The notes under the pieces: generated by a model
The model's input: the letters and a program-made list of their open reading frames with translations, nothing else
Told to the model about the DNA's origin: nothing
Database searches by the model: none
Translations under genes and position numbers: made by a program
NCBI GenBank assembly: GCA_037013495.1
Contig: CM072811.1
Coordinates: 26,538,159 to 26,602,158 of the forward strand
Direction of reading: 5' to 3'
Length of the DNA stretch: 64,000 nt
Source of the DNA: Hippophae tibetana
Taxonomy: Eukaryota; Streptophyta; Magnoliopsida; Rosales; Elaeagnaceae
Part shown: positions 13,942 to 26,151 of the stretch, in pieces
How positions within the stretch are numbered: the stretch's first letter is position 1
Layout of the letters: every line of letters starts with the position of its first letter

Positions 13942-14985
13942 CTTAGCCCCTTATATCGATCAAACTTGATTCAGTCACTCGTCCAAAGTATGTCCAACCT
14001 GGTGTATTATATGGAAAACTAAATTTCATTACTCTCAACACATCAACATCCAAGTAATCCCAATGTGTTCAATATGAGAGATGTGCGTCTCTATGACCTG
14101 AAAGCAGGGAGCAATAAAGCTACACATTGAGCCCCTAACTATAAATTAACTGCGAAAACTCAAAATCAACCAAACCATCAAAGTGTTAAAAGATGGAACT
14201 CTAAGAGAAAATGAAAAATCATTGACTTTGGGAGCTCCAGCAGAATTGCAAACAGAAGCGAGATTCAACCATAAAACTTACTAACAACATAATAATTAAT
14301 TGCTTTAAACAAAAACATATTATATAATCATAATAGGATAAAATTCCATAATACTGTCTTCTGGATAAATTTCATGAAAAATGAATCCCTAAAAATCAAA
14401 CTTTTTGATTTCTATATTGCACTAATTCATGTTCTTCACTACCCATAGTTTTTTGTAGTCATTACCAAAATGAAATACCGTAATCGAACAAAATACAACA
14501 AATATCTCAAAGAAAATACAACAGACGTTTAAAAAACTCAAGAAGACGAACCTCTTGAAAATGATAACGCAAACGGTAAATGATGGCTGAAATTCTATCA
14601 AGTTTGGAAAAGGATCGAACAAATTGAGACTCGAACAGATTCGAAATTTCAGAGATGTATCGAAAGTAGTCACTCGATCCAAACACAACGTTCGGAGCTT
14701 GCCCTACCAAATCCCCTTCTGTTTGACAAAAATGCTTAGACACTGAATACCACGTGGGACAGAGCTTTGAAGGGTATTCACCAGCCTTCACTCATTTCTA
14801 CGTCGTTCTAAAGGGTATTTTGGAGTTTTCATTGTATTACTAAGTAGGAAAATAACTTTCACAACTTCGTGTCATCAAACAAAAAAAAAAACCTTGTATT
14901 TACATTTTGGATTATTGCCAAAAATATCCTCAAACTTTGAGATATCTTCAAAAATACTCTTAAAATTTAAAAAAAATTAAAAATA
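13942..14985 (-). promoter_or_regulatory. 5' leader and promoter space of the PP2C gene
   Basis: This is the only host sequence between the PP2C start codon and the first recognisable part of the viral fossil at about 15.0 kb. A minus-strand 94-codon frame (14507-14791) lies here but has no recognisable domain and is treated as leader or chance. Transcription start is not determinable from sequence alone. Confidence 0.4.
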
Positions 14986-14989
14986 TCAT

Positions 14990-17900
14990 TTGTATATAAC
15001 GAAATTGAATAGTAACAATAGCATTCTTAAAATAGAAAAAGAAATAATAAACCCATAAATAGTAAGATTAGAATGAGAAGACATCTCAAGATGTTTTTTT
15101 ACAAAAAATGGTAATAAGTAAAGACATAATTTATTATAAAATAAATAATAAAAAATGAATATTAATATCACAGATACAAAAAGAATATATAATATATCAT
15201 TAATTGATAAATAAACTATATTAAATAAGCTATCCAAAATTCTCCAAAAATATAAAGAAAAAATTAGATACATCTATTTAAGAGGAATTCAAATATTAAT
15301 AAAAGCTTATTTTAAAGAATGAATATATATACCAATAAAAATAGCATTATTATGAATGATCCATAATAACTTAGAATATCAAAAGTTAAAATTTACAACA
15401 TATCTCAGGTTTGCTGTTAATATCCATGATTAAAACCTAAACCAATTATTAAGTTTCGCTTATGAATTTGAAAGATGATATTTAATAAAATAAAGAAAAC
15501 ATTCATTTTTAATACATTATACAATAGCATGTTTTTTAACAAATAGTCATATTAATTTAATATATGGACAAAATAAATTTATAGAAATAGATAAAACTTT
15601 TAAGAAACTTGGACAAATAATTAAACCAGAAATACTAACAGATTTTGAGATATTTTAACACATAATCATAATAATTCAATATATAAACAAAATAAATTTA
15701 TAGAAATAGATAAAAAAAAAACTTTTAAGGAACTTGGACAAATAATTAAACCAAAAATACTAATAGATTTTGAGGTATGAGAGGAATATCATTTAGATAT
15801 CAAAGAAAAACCTCTGATAACAGGAATAAAAAATAATGTTGTTAAAAACAATAATATGTCAAGATTTACTTTTATATAAGAGGAATGAGAAACCTCTAAC
15901 TAAGAAAAAGTTAAAAAAACTAGAAAATAAAGTAAAAATAATGAAGACATTATTAGTTCATGATTTTATATTAGGAAAAAAACAATGTTTAGAGAAAAAA
16001 TTAAAAATATACAGCTAGAAGTAAATGGAAGTCTAGTAGGCTTAGCAAAAAATTAAGCAACATTATTTGAAACTTTAAAATTTGTAACATATAAAATGAA
16101 TTTAGCTCAAGAATCAAACATAAAATACATGCAAGATATAATTGAAACACAAAATAATTATTAAAGGAAATAAAAAAATGTGATTATAATAACCTACAAC
16201 AAAACATACACATGAAATTTACAGAATTATGAAAAGATATATATAACATACTTAGAAATAATGAATTATATGTCATAAATATGATCTCTTAGAAGGATTA
16301 AAAGAAGAGCTACTTAATAGATTAGATGCCCTTGTTCCTCAAAATGAAAAATGAAGAACAATTTGATAAAAAATATATAATTTCAATTGGATGGAATATA
16401 AAAAATAATTAGAGAAAGAATTCATGAACTCTAAAAATAGGGATATTAAAAAATTAGTTAGTTTATTAACACTAACTAATGAAGAATTAGAATAATATTA
16501 TAATGAAAAAATTTGTACAAACAAGAAAGAAAATGATATGATAATAATAAATAAAATTGTTTTTAAATTAGAAATTATGACCCCAAAAGGTCATATGAAA
16601 CCAATTTCATTACTAATTCCTTATTAAGAAGGAACATCTAACCTGCATATGGGAGAAAGAAACGAGAAAATGACAGAATAACCAGTCGCCACAAATAAAG
16701 AAGACAACCACCTAAAATGAAGGATGGTTTGCATTGGAGAACTAAAGATAATATCTCACCACAATTCAAACTTCATGATATTTATAAATCTGATTTTTTA
16801 GATTTGGATTTTATAAGAGATGGAAAAAAGTCTTAGATGAATGGGCTAGTGGTATAAGTGTGCTCATATATACCTCTCAAACTACCCAAACATACCTTTC
16901 AATCTGTAGGGTACTAGTAGCTTATAAAATGAAAAAAAATGTTAAAGTTTGATTTTCAAACTTAACAAATGAACAACATTTACAGTAATAACAGGAAAGG
17001 AATACTTAAATACAGTAATAAATGAAATATACAAGGAATTTATTGGAGAAGATAAAGGAAAAACTATAACTAGATCCAGTGAAAATGAAATCAATGAAGT
17101 TAAATGACATCTAAAAAATATGGAAATTTGTGACATGTGTTAAATAGATTCTTTTATTTGTGAATATAAAATGTATTATCATAAATTACTACCCTCTATG
17201 CAAACAACTTATGAAGAAATGTTTTTCCAAAAATTACTTGGAACACTACATAAGACCTTAATAGAAAATTGGGAACAAAAAAATAGAGAAGTTATACTAG
17301 ACACTCTAAGAGGGAGAATAAAAAGCCTTAAAAGATGAATAATTATTAAATGTCAAGAAAGAAAGAAATATAAACAAATAAGAGGAAACTGTAAAATCTG
17401 TTGTGATACAAAAAATTTTAGAATACCAGAAAAATATGGATGTAATATAAAACCTTACAAAGAAAAATATAAAAAGTATAAAAGATTTAAAAGATATAAA
17501 TTCAAAAAACAAGATTTCCAAAAATATAGAAAAAAAATTAATATGAAAACCTATAAGAAAAGATATTTTAGAAGAAAGAGGTATAAACCTCCTGAAATAT
17601 GAATTATTGTCTTTCAAGAAAGAAAAAATGCAGATGTTGGATCTGTAATGAAGAAGGACATTATGTCAACGAATGTCTAAGCGCACTTCAACATAGGAAA
17701 GAATTTAAAAATGAATTTTCACAAAAAGAAAAAATCTTAGAAGAAGAATAGAGGAATCTGATATAGACGATACTTATAGTATTTATCTATTGGAAAAAAC
17801 TGAGAAATAAATTAATGACTTAGAATATGAACACTCAGATTATGGGTAATCTTCATCAGAAGATGAATGATTTGTATAGTATTATAAACCCAAATAGTAC

Positions 17901-20900
17901 CTACATCAAAGTAGGACTAAAATTTAAAGGTTATGTCAACTATCATTTACATGCATATATAAATACATGAGCTAGTACATGTGTACTAAGTAAATATGTA
18001 TTTTCAAAAGAACACTCAAAACAAGTACTAAAAGATTTAATTGTAAGAATTTCTAATAATACTATAATAAATCTTAATAAAGTATTAAAAGATACATATA
18101 TAACGATAGGAGGAGAAAAATTTCACATTCCTACCATATATCAACAGGAAACAAGAAGTGATATATTATTAGGAAATAATTTTCTAACCTTATATCAACC
18201 TTTCACACAATATTTAGACAAAATAAATCTAACAACATTAGATGATGATACCATTTATGTATCAAAAATAAGAAAATATTTAGTTGTATCAAACTTAACT
18301 TTTATGCAACAATATAAAAAGCAAAAACCTAATTTAGAAAATATTTCATTAGATATAGAAGAGAAACAAAACTCTTTTTCTCAATGAAATATAGGGAAAA
18401 AAAGCCTCAACAGGCATCAAAAAATTATTAAAAACAATCAGTTAAGAAAATTCTTTCGATCCAAAAATAAATAAATCTAAGACAATTATCAACATAAAAT
18501 TAAGAAACTTTAACAAATTCATAAGAGTAAAACCAATGATTTGTACTCTAAAAGACATGATTGAATTCAGAAAACAAATTCAAGAACTTTTAGAATTGAA
18601 AGTCATAATACCAAGTAATTCACCTCACTCTAATCTAAGATTCTCAGTTGAAAAAGAAGCTGAAAAAAGAAAAGAAAAAAGAGAATGGTAATAAACTTCA
18701 AAGCATTGAATAAAAAAACCATTGATGATGAATACTTCATTCCAAAGAAAAAAGAATTATTATCATTAATAAAAGGAAAGAAATACTTTTTAAGTTTTGA
18801 TTGCAAAAACAAATTTTGGAAAATAAGACTGGTTGAGGAATCTCAAAAATTAATGGCATTTAGTTTATCTCAAAGACAATTTCAATGGATTGTTATACCA
18901 TTTGGATTGAAATAAGCTTCAGGTATTTTTCAAAGATATATGGATAACATATTCAAGAAATTACAAAATATTTGTTGTGTTTATATAAATGATATTTTTA
19001 TTTTTAGTAATAAACTAAATAAAAATTATTCAGATATTATTAGTATTTTACAAGAATGTAGAAAAAAATGTATTATACTATCTGAAAGAAAACAGTACTT
19101 GCTCAACAAAAAATTAAGTATTTATGGTTGAAAATTGAATATGAAAAACATAATCTACAACTTCATATATTAAATAACATTCAAGGTTTTCTTAGTGAAT
19201 TAAAAGACAAAACAAATTACAAAGATTTTAAGGATATTTGACATATACAGAAACATATATCAAGAAACTTGTAGAAATGCGAAACCTTTACAAGCAAAAT
19301 TGAAAAATATCATATCTAAAAATAGACAGAAGAAGATACTTTATATATGGATAAAGGAAAAGCAAAGGTAATTTTTTTTTTCAACTTTATACCATCCAAG
19401 GCCAGATGATAAAATGATAATTGAAACATATGTTTCATAAGAATATTGGGGAGAAATTTTGAAAGTAAAAGTAGATTACAAAGATGAATATCTTTGTAAA
19501 TATATATTAAGATATTTCCAAGGTCCATAATTAAATTATCACATCAATGAAAAAGAATATCTAGCTGTTAAAAAAACTATTAAGAAATTTACAATATATG
19601 TTATAAGTTTTAGATTCATTATTAGAATAGATAACAAGAATTTTAGTTATTTTTTAAGAACTAATATTACAGGTGATTACAAACAAGGAAGATTAGTCAT
19701 ATGGCAACAATAGTTCAACCATTACAATTTTAATGTTGAACATCTTCTAGGACATAAGAATTGCTTAGCAGATGCTCTTACTAGAGAATTAACACCTCTA
19801 ACTATTTTTATGCTTTCATAAATGGAACATCTTGACATCAAAATCAAGATAAAGAAAAAGGAGATAAAAACCGTACAAGAACAACTTGAGTTGTTACACC
19901 TTAAGAAATCTCTTATGAAGACGGGAACTAAACATGAAAAACTTAATTGTTCAAAACAACTTCTAGAGTCCAAAATCTCAAAAGGATAACTTCATTAAAA
20001 ATTCAATCCAAAGAAGATGAAACTTCTAAAGAAAAAATTCAAAATGAAAAGGAAGAACCTAACATTTTAAAAGAGAAAACAATTTCTAAAACCATAAAGC
20101 TCAACTGGGTAGATGAGGTAGAAAAAGAAGAACATAAAAAGGTTTACGTGGTCTATAATGGCCCAAGACCAAGAATTTATAACAATTGGGTAGAAGCCGG
20201 TAAATCTATTATAGAATTTAGTGGTGTAACCCATACAACCTTTAGTAGCAGAATAGAAGCTGAAGATAGTAAAGTATTATGCAGTATTACAACAACCAAC
20301 AACCCTAAGCAGATTGACAAATCTAGGGAAAATAACAAGACTTCCAGTGCTATTTAGGGAAGCATCTATCCTAGAGACATCAAAGTAGTGCTATTTAGAG
20401 AGACATCCCTTAGAAATTCTCTAATCATTGAAGATGAGAAAGACCAATATAGAAACATTAGCAAACCAAAATGATTGAGTCTCTATAACTTGACCAAAAA
20501 ATCTACCCGAGAACATATTGAAGATATGAAGTTCTATACAACATACAAGGAATTTCATATAAGAAGTAAATTCAATATCTTGGAAGGAGCTGATCCAATA
20601 TTTGTTTATAAAGCTTTCCATGCAGGACTAATAGAAAATATATATTCAATAATTAATTTAAGTGAATTAAATTATTTTCCATAGAATTTTAGAAAGAAGA
20701 TTAAAGTAGAAGACAAACCTGTTTTTCTTAGATTTTTTAGTTTACTAATAGACTAGAATGAGGAAAAATGTATTAGTTCCTACCACTTCATCAAGATAGG
20801 GATTCTCAATACAAATAGAGAAGTTTCCAAACCAATGATACTTTTAGAAAAAGAATTCAACACAAAAGAACTTTGTGTACTAAGAGGTAAAATGTTAGAC

Positions 20901-22351
20901 TAAATTGACTATAAACTCAGGAAGATTGACAATTCTACTGAGATTAAAGTACATTATTCAACTAGTAAAGTCATCATTATTTCCCACAATAGCATGACGC
21001 TGTCAGAAGAAGATGGTGAACAAATTTCCAAATATGAAGCCAATTTTAACAGCAACAACTTGGAAATTGGTCAAGAAATAAGGAATGTATTCTACTTCTA
21101 TGCCAAAAAAGCTACCAAAGATCATAGATGCATTCACTATATCAAAGATCGAGAAGACGAAGTTGCATCATCATTAACGTCATCAAAAAGACTATCAATA
21201 GAAGACGACAAAGAAAATAAAGATGTAGACCCTACATCTTAGTCGGCAACATGTGCCAAAGAAAAAAACAATGACTATCTTTAAAGTAAAAAGCACATGA
21301 ATTATTGAAACAAGGATAAAATAATAATTTTAGTCTTATAAACAAGGATTTCTTGTGTTATAAAAGGAACCCTTATTCTCATTTCAAAAACACACAGAAA
21401 AACCAGAGCACTCTATTCTGAAAAACACACAAACTCTAACATAGAAAACCCTTTTGTCAAGAAATCCCAAACTAGTAATGATATATTTAGTAAGTATGAG
21501 TTGCTAAGAATCCATTCAAGGTTCTTAGGGATTCTTAGTTGGCCTTAAGTTGTAATAATTATTATCTTGTGAATAAAATGAAGTTCTATTACTCTTTCCT
21601 GATAAGTCAAATATTGGACATCATATATGTACAAATGCAGAAGGCTCACCATTGTTAGGAGGGCATCAAGGTTTGAGTAAAACTAAGGCATAATAGATGT
21701 AACAAAAGGAGACGAACAGAAGGGAAGAGCGTGGTAGACCCATTAAATTCAGGTATAATAATTATAAATTTAACTCAGTTAAGAATCTTGGATGTTTAAA
21801 TATTTGCTTACATCAAGTTATAATATTGATAAACAAAAAAAATGGAAACTGTTTTAAGAAATAAACAACCAATTCTAGAAGAAATTAAAGATAAAAATTT
21901 AATTCTATTAGAAAAATTTGATAAAGGCTATCTCGTAGCTTTAAATGAATATTTTAGAGATGGAGGTTATGAAACTTGTCTTAAAAAATTTAATAGATTT
22001 AACACATTGTTATACATCTATACATATTATATTAAAGTTATCACAAGAATCATAGATCATTGTATTTCAAGGACATTAAGAAACTATTTTATTCAAAAAT
22101 ATATAAGAATAAAAGAAGAGAAATTCAACAACTTAATGTTATGATACTAGTTCTTTGAAGAATACAAGTACACTATATGTACACCTGAAAAACCTATTTG
22201 TATACTACAAATAAGACAAAATAATGTGCATTCAACACATAACTTATCAAGGTAATAACTTAACTATCACATTAAGGTTACATTGAATGAAATTTCGCCA
22301 TAGTAGTCTTTGACGATCGAAAACCTCCAAAAATTGGTGTCAGAGCCAAGG
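14990..22351 (+). mobile_element. Endogenous pararetrovirus (Caulimoviridae), near full length, decayed
   Basis: A fossil virus copy of about 7.4 kb, close to the usual 7-8 kb caulimovirid genome. Parts in order: movement protein (about 15.1-15.7 kb, similar to the 30K-type caulimovirid protein), a charged coiled-coil/coat region with a CCHC zinc knuckle ([16 protein letters not shown], about 17.63 kb), aspartic protease (about 17.9-18.2 kb), reverse transcriptase (about 18.5-19.1 kb), RNase H (about 19.35-19.8 kb), an inclusion-body/transactivator protein (about 19.95-21.24 kb, with YVVYNGPRPRIYNNW), a TATA-type promoter (TATAAAAG about 21.36 kb) and a leader that ends at the primer-binding site. 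The transactivator as a separate 3' gene points to the Caulimovirus/Cavemovirus/Solendovirus side of the family; the exact genus is uncertain. It carries many disabling changes throughout all coding parts, indicating an old integration that is not functional. Confidence 0.85.
22334..22351 (+). other. tRNA-Met primer-binding site of the viral fossil
   Basis: TTGGTGTCAGAGCCAAGG differs by one base in its core from the canonical plant retroelement and caulimovirid site TGGTATCAGAGCC, which is complementary to initiator tRNA-Met. In caulimovirids this is genome position 1, so the copy appears to be linearised close to the site. Confidence 0.75.
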
Positions 22352-25300
22352 AATAGGAATACAAATAGTAATATATGAAAAAGTTAACACCATTAAGTTT
22401 TAAGGACACAAATGATATTAATCATAAAATCTAGGAACATTCTACATATTTTTATAAACCTCAAGGATATAAGTAAAAATATGCTAAACCTCAAGAGTAT
22501 TTGAAATATTATACCTTTACATTTTACCAAAATGTAATTAAATTAAATATAAAATAGCAAATCATTATAATTGTAAGTATATTTTATATTGGAATTCGTT
22601 ATTTTAATAATAAAATTATTTTTTAAATATGTTTTATCTACATTTTTGAGCTAGTATTTTAATGATACCTTATTTAAAAAAATATACCACTTTAATATAA
22701 TTTATTATTTAATTAGAGATTTTTTACATGTACAATAATATATGTGCGATATTCAGATATTATTTTTAGATAATAAATTAATTAAAAAATGTTTAGAAGA
22801 TATTTTAAAATAATTAATTGATTATTCAAAAATATTATTTAAATATTGCACATTTATTAGACTATTATTATACATATGAAAAATTCTCAATTAAATAATA
22901 AATTATATCAAATTGATACTTTTAAAAAATGTGATATCACTAAGATACCACATCAGCAATCTTAGTAAAAAAAGTACCAAAGATAAAATTATGATAACAT
23001 ATAGATAACAAACCCTATATATTGTATATAATTAATCATTTTCGTACAAAATGGTAGCTCAAATTAAATATATTTAACAAAAATACACTTTAATGATATA
23101 TCTATTAGGTAAAATAGTACAAATTCATTATCTATACAAAAAAAATCCCAAAAGTTTATTTTATAAAGATAATATATACTTAAAATGTCCTAAAAATACC
23201 CCTTTCGACCAACATAAATTCATTATATTTATATAATGGATTTCTATAACTTTTTTATAAATTTAATGAATTTATAATATCCATCTAATAGGAAAAAATT
23301 TAACAGGAAAAAATTTAACTTATAATTTTGTTAAAGTGAACGAATTTAAACAAATTTTTATTTAAAATTAAATATTTATATATATATAAATTAATATTTT
23401 ATTTTAATAATATTATCTTCTAATTTAATTCACATATAAATACATACCTTTTTTATAATTTAATTGATGAAGTTATTGTGTCCAAGTAAAATGTACATGG
23501 TCTAAAAATGAGCGTATCTTTTGAGATTAAATTTTAAAAAAAATGATAAGAACGATGCAAGTTATAACAAAATTCTAAATTACATAAACGTACCTGAGAG
23601 CTGGTATTTGGATAGTCACTTCTAACTAAACAACATATAAAATAACATGATAAAAGATTACCCAAAATTTTAATTCACTTTAAGAGTATTTGAACTTTTT
23701 AACTGTACGATACATATATTTTTATTTTGTTTATATGTAATTGTATTTTAATAATTAAATTTTATTATATAAATTAATTAATTATCAAATCAATTAATTA
23801 ACATTAATTAATTGATGTGACATAAATTAATCATAAAAAAATATTTATAAGTAAATAAAATAAGATTTTTTGTGTTTTTTTGTAGATAAAAAATTTAGTT
23901 ATTTATATGTAAAATGGAGCAAAGATTATGAGCTGTTTACCCAAAACAATAAAATAATTTTTTTCTATAACTGAATAAAATACACTTATATAGTATTAAT
24001 AAAGATAAAGTGGGTGAATCGAACTTAAGAAAATTGTAAAGAATAAAAAATGTTGAATTTGAGGGGAAAATGGAGAACCAAACAAAATAAAAAAAATATC
24101 TTTCTTGACAAAGAGGAAAAATGAAATGGTTTGGCAAAAAAGAAAGAAAGAAAGGGAAACCAATAGACACAAGCCCACAAGGCACGCTTCCTTTCTTTAG
24201 GAGAAAGTAGAAGGTTCTTATGTATCTTTGCGCAGAGAATGTAGGGAAAAAAAAATACAATCTATGGAAAAATAAGAGATTCGGAAAATATGATATAATA
24301 CCAAATCATGAATGTAAAGTATTGTAATACTTGGGGTTATGCTTTATTTTTTTTTTCAAAACCTATTAATTAGTTTGAGTTAAAGATTAAAATGAATCTA
24401 TATATTATTTTTTATAGGTTAATTGGTCTAAATAGATTAAAAATGTTAATATATGTTGGTTCGATCGGAGATTAGAAGTTATAAAAATTGAATGAACTGA
24501 AACTACAATATTAATATATAATTATTTTTTAAATATATTTTTAATTTTTACTTTATATATTATATAATATATAAAATATATTATAATTTTAAATTTATTT
24601 AAAATTATAAAATCTAAGTAACTCATAATTATTCTAATTTAAACACTCAAATATTTATTTTTAAATAGAATTTATTATAATAAATAATAATCATTTTATA
24701 CATATTTTGTTAATCTCTATAAACAAATTTTTATATTTATAATGTTTTCAAAACTAAAAACGACAAAGAATAAGTGTTTACAAGTTTACTTAAATTTGTA
24801 AGGATCACTTTTGTATAAAAATAATTATTTAAATCATTATAATATATTAAATGATAAACTTAATCACTCTATTTTTTGGTATTCATCGTTATATTTTCTT
24901 ATTGATTGATGTACTGATTTAGTTTAAATTTTTCATATTAATAATTTTTTCTTACATTATTATATAGATAGATTACACGTTTTTGAGTAACAATATAAGA
25001 TTTCACCTAAATTTATGGTTTTATTTGATATTTGATAAGATGTAATCACACTTTAATTTCTTTTATTATTCTATAATTATTATAAATGAAGTTTTTAATG
25101 ATTAATTTTAAAAATAAACACAATTTTATATTTGCATAATATCAACTAAAATCATATTGTCTCTTTTTAGTTTAATAGATTAAGTAAATATAATATGTTA
25201 TGATAATTACTTTAAATTAAATTATATTTTATGTTTTTTTTGTTTTAATTAAATAAAACTTTTATATCATATTATGATTATAAGTTTAATAATGTTAAGA

Positions 25301-26150
25301 CAACATCCTTCAAATTTGACTTAAAGGTTAGGTTTTTGGGAATTATAGTTCGGTTAATGTTTTAAGTTTTCAAAAATTGTTTAAATAATAACAATTTATA
25401 AAATAACTAAAAAAATCATCCTAATCAATCTAGATTCACTTTTAATCATAGTAATCTATTTGTCACTTAATAAATTCTTGATATCTATTTTTTGTCTAAT
25501 AAAATTCTTAACATCTATTATGTATACTAGTTTTTAGGCACTTATAACGAGGAGTTGTTTTATATATTGTTAAATTTTTTTAATAATAAAATTATTAAGA
25601 TAAATAATCCTTTAATTTCGTTATATTTAACAAAAATATACTATAAATTTGCTATTAGGTAAGATATCATAATTATACTATTTCTATAAAATGAATTTGT
25701 GTTATTCTAATTTAGAAATCTATCATCAAATTTTTATGAATATTACAAATCTATAATAAAATTCTTATCAATGTTCGTGATAAATTTATTATTATTTGTA
25801 GAAATATGTTATCAAAATATATAATAATATATAACTTTAAAAAAAAATGATAAATTTATATTACTTACAAAAAATTAATAGTATATTTATTATAACACAA
25901 AATTAAACTATAAATTTGTACCTTTCATCAAAGTCATGGGTAATGTTTAACATTTTTGAAAGGTAAGAACAGTCAATTGCGATCATATCGAATCATAGCC
26001 ATCCGTTATATATCGTATCGAGTGCGAAATCCTCATTTTTCAAGCCCTAGACTTATCGGTGCTCTGTAATGGTCTGAAATATCAGAAAGATCTCTGTTAA
26101 ACGAACTTATTCAGGAGTCATCAATCGTGAATTGTTGGAAAATCTCAAAA
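22352..26150. other. Intergenic DNA between the viral fossil and U2AF65
   Basis: About 3.8 kb of AT-rich sequence with no supported gene. It holds one foldback element (22650-22960, listed separately). A minus-strand 107-codon frame at 23937-24260 is a low-complexity Phe-rich frame without similarity. The last 150 bases should contain the U2AF65 promoter and leader, but I see no decisive TATA box. Confidence 0.5.
22650..22960. mobile_element. Foldback (MITE-like) inverted repeat
   Basis: The left arm (about 22650-22800) is the imperfect reverse complement of the right arm (about 22815-22960). Both arms share, for example, ATATAATTTATTATTTAATT followed by a GAG(A)TTTTT(A)CAT(A)TGTA block. It would fold into a roughly 150-bp hairpin. 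No coding capacity; most likely a small non-autonomous DNA transposon. The superfamily is not determined because no clear target duplication was seen. Confidence 0.55.
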
Positions 26151-26151
26151 T

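Noticed and set aside
14422-15273. Minus-strand ORFs of 88-95 codons upstream of PP2C
   Set aside because: No domain or codon signal. They overlap the PP2C leader or are antisense to the movement-protein part of the viral fossil.
16942-18812. Minus-strand Phe/Ser-rich ORFs
   Set aside because: Antisense shadows of the Lys/Asn-rich plus-strand viral fossil.
23937-24260. Minus-strand 107-codon Phe-rich ORF
   Set aside because: Composition-driven frame in A-rich DNA, no recognisable motif, no neighbouring exon signals.
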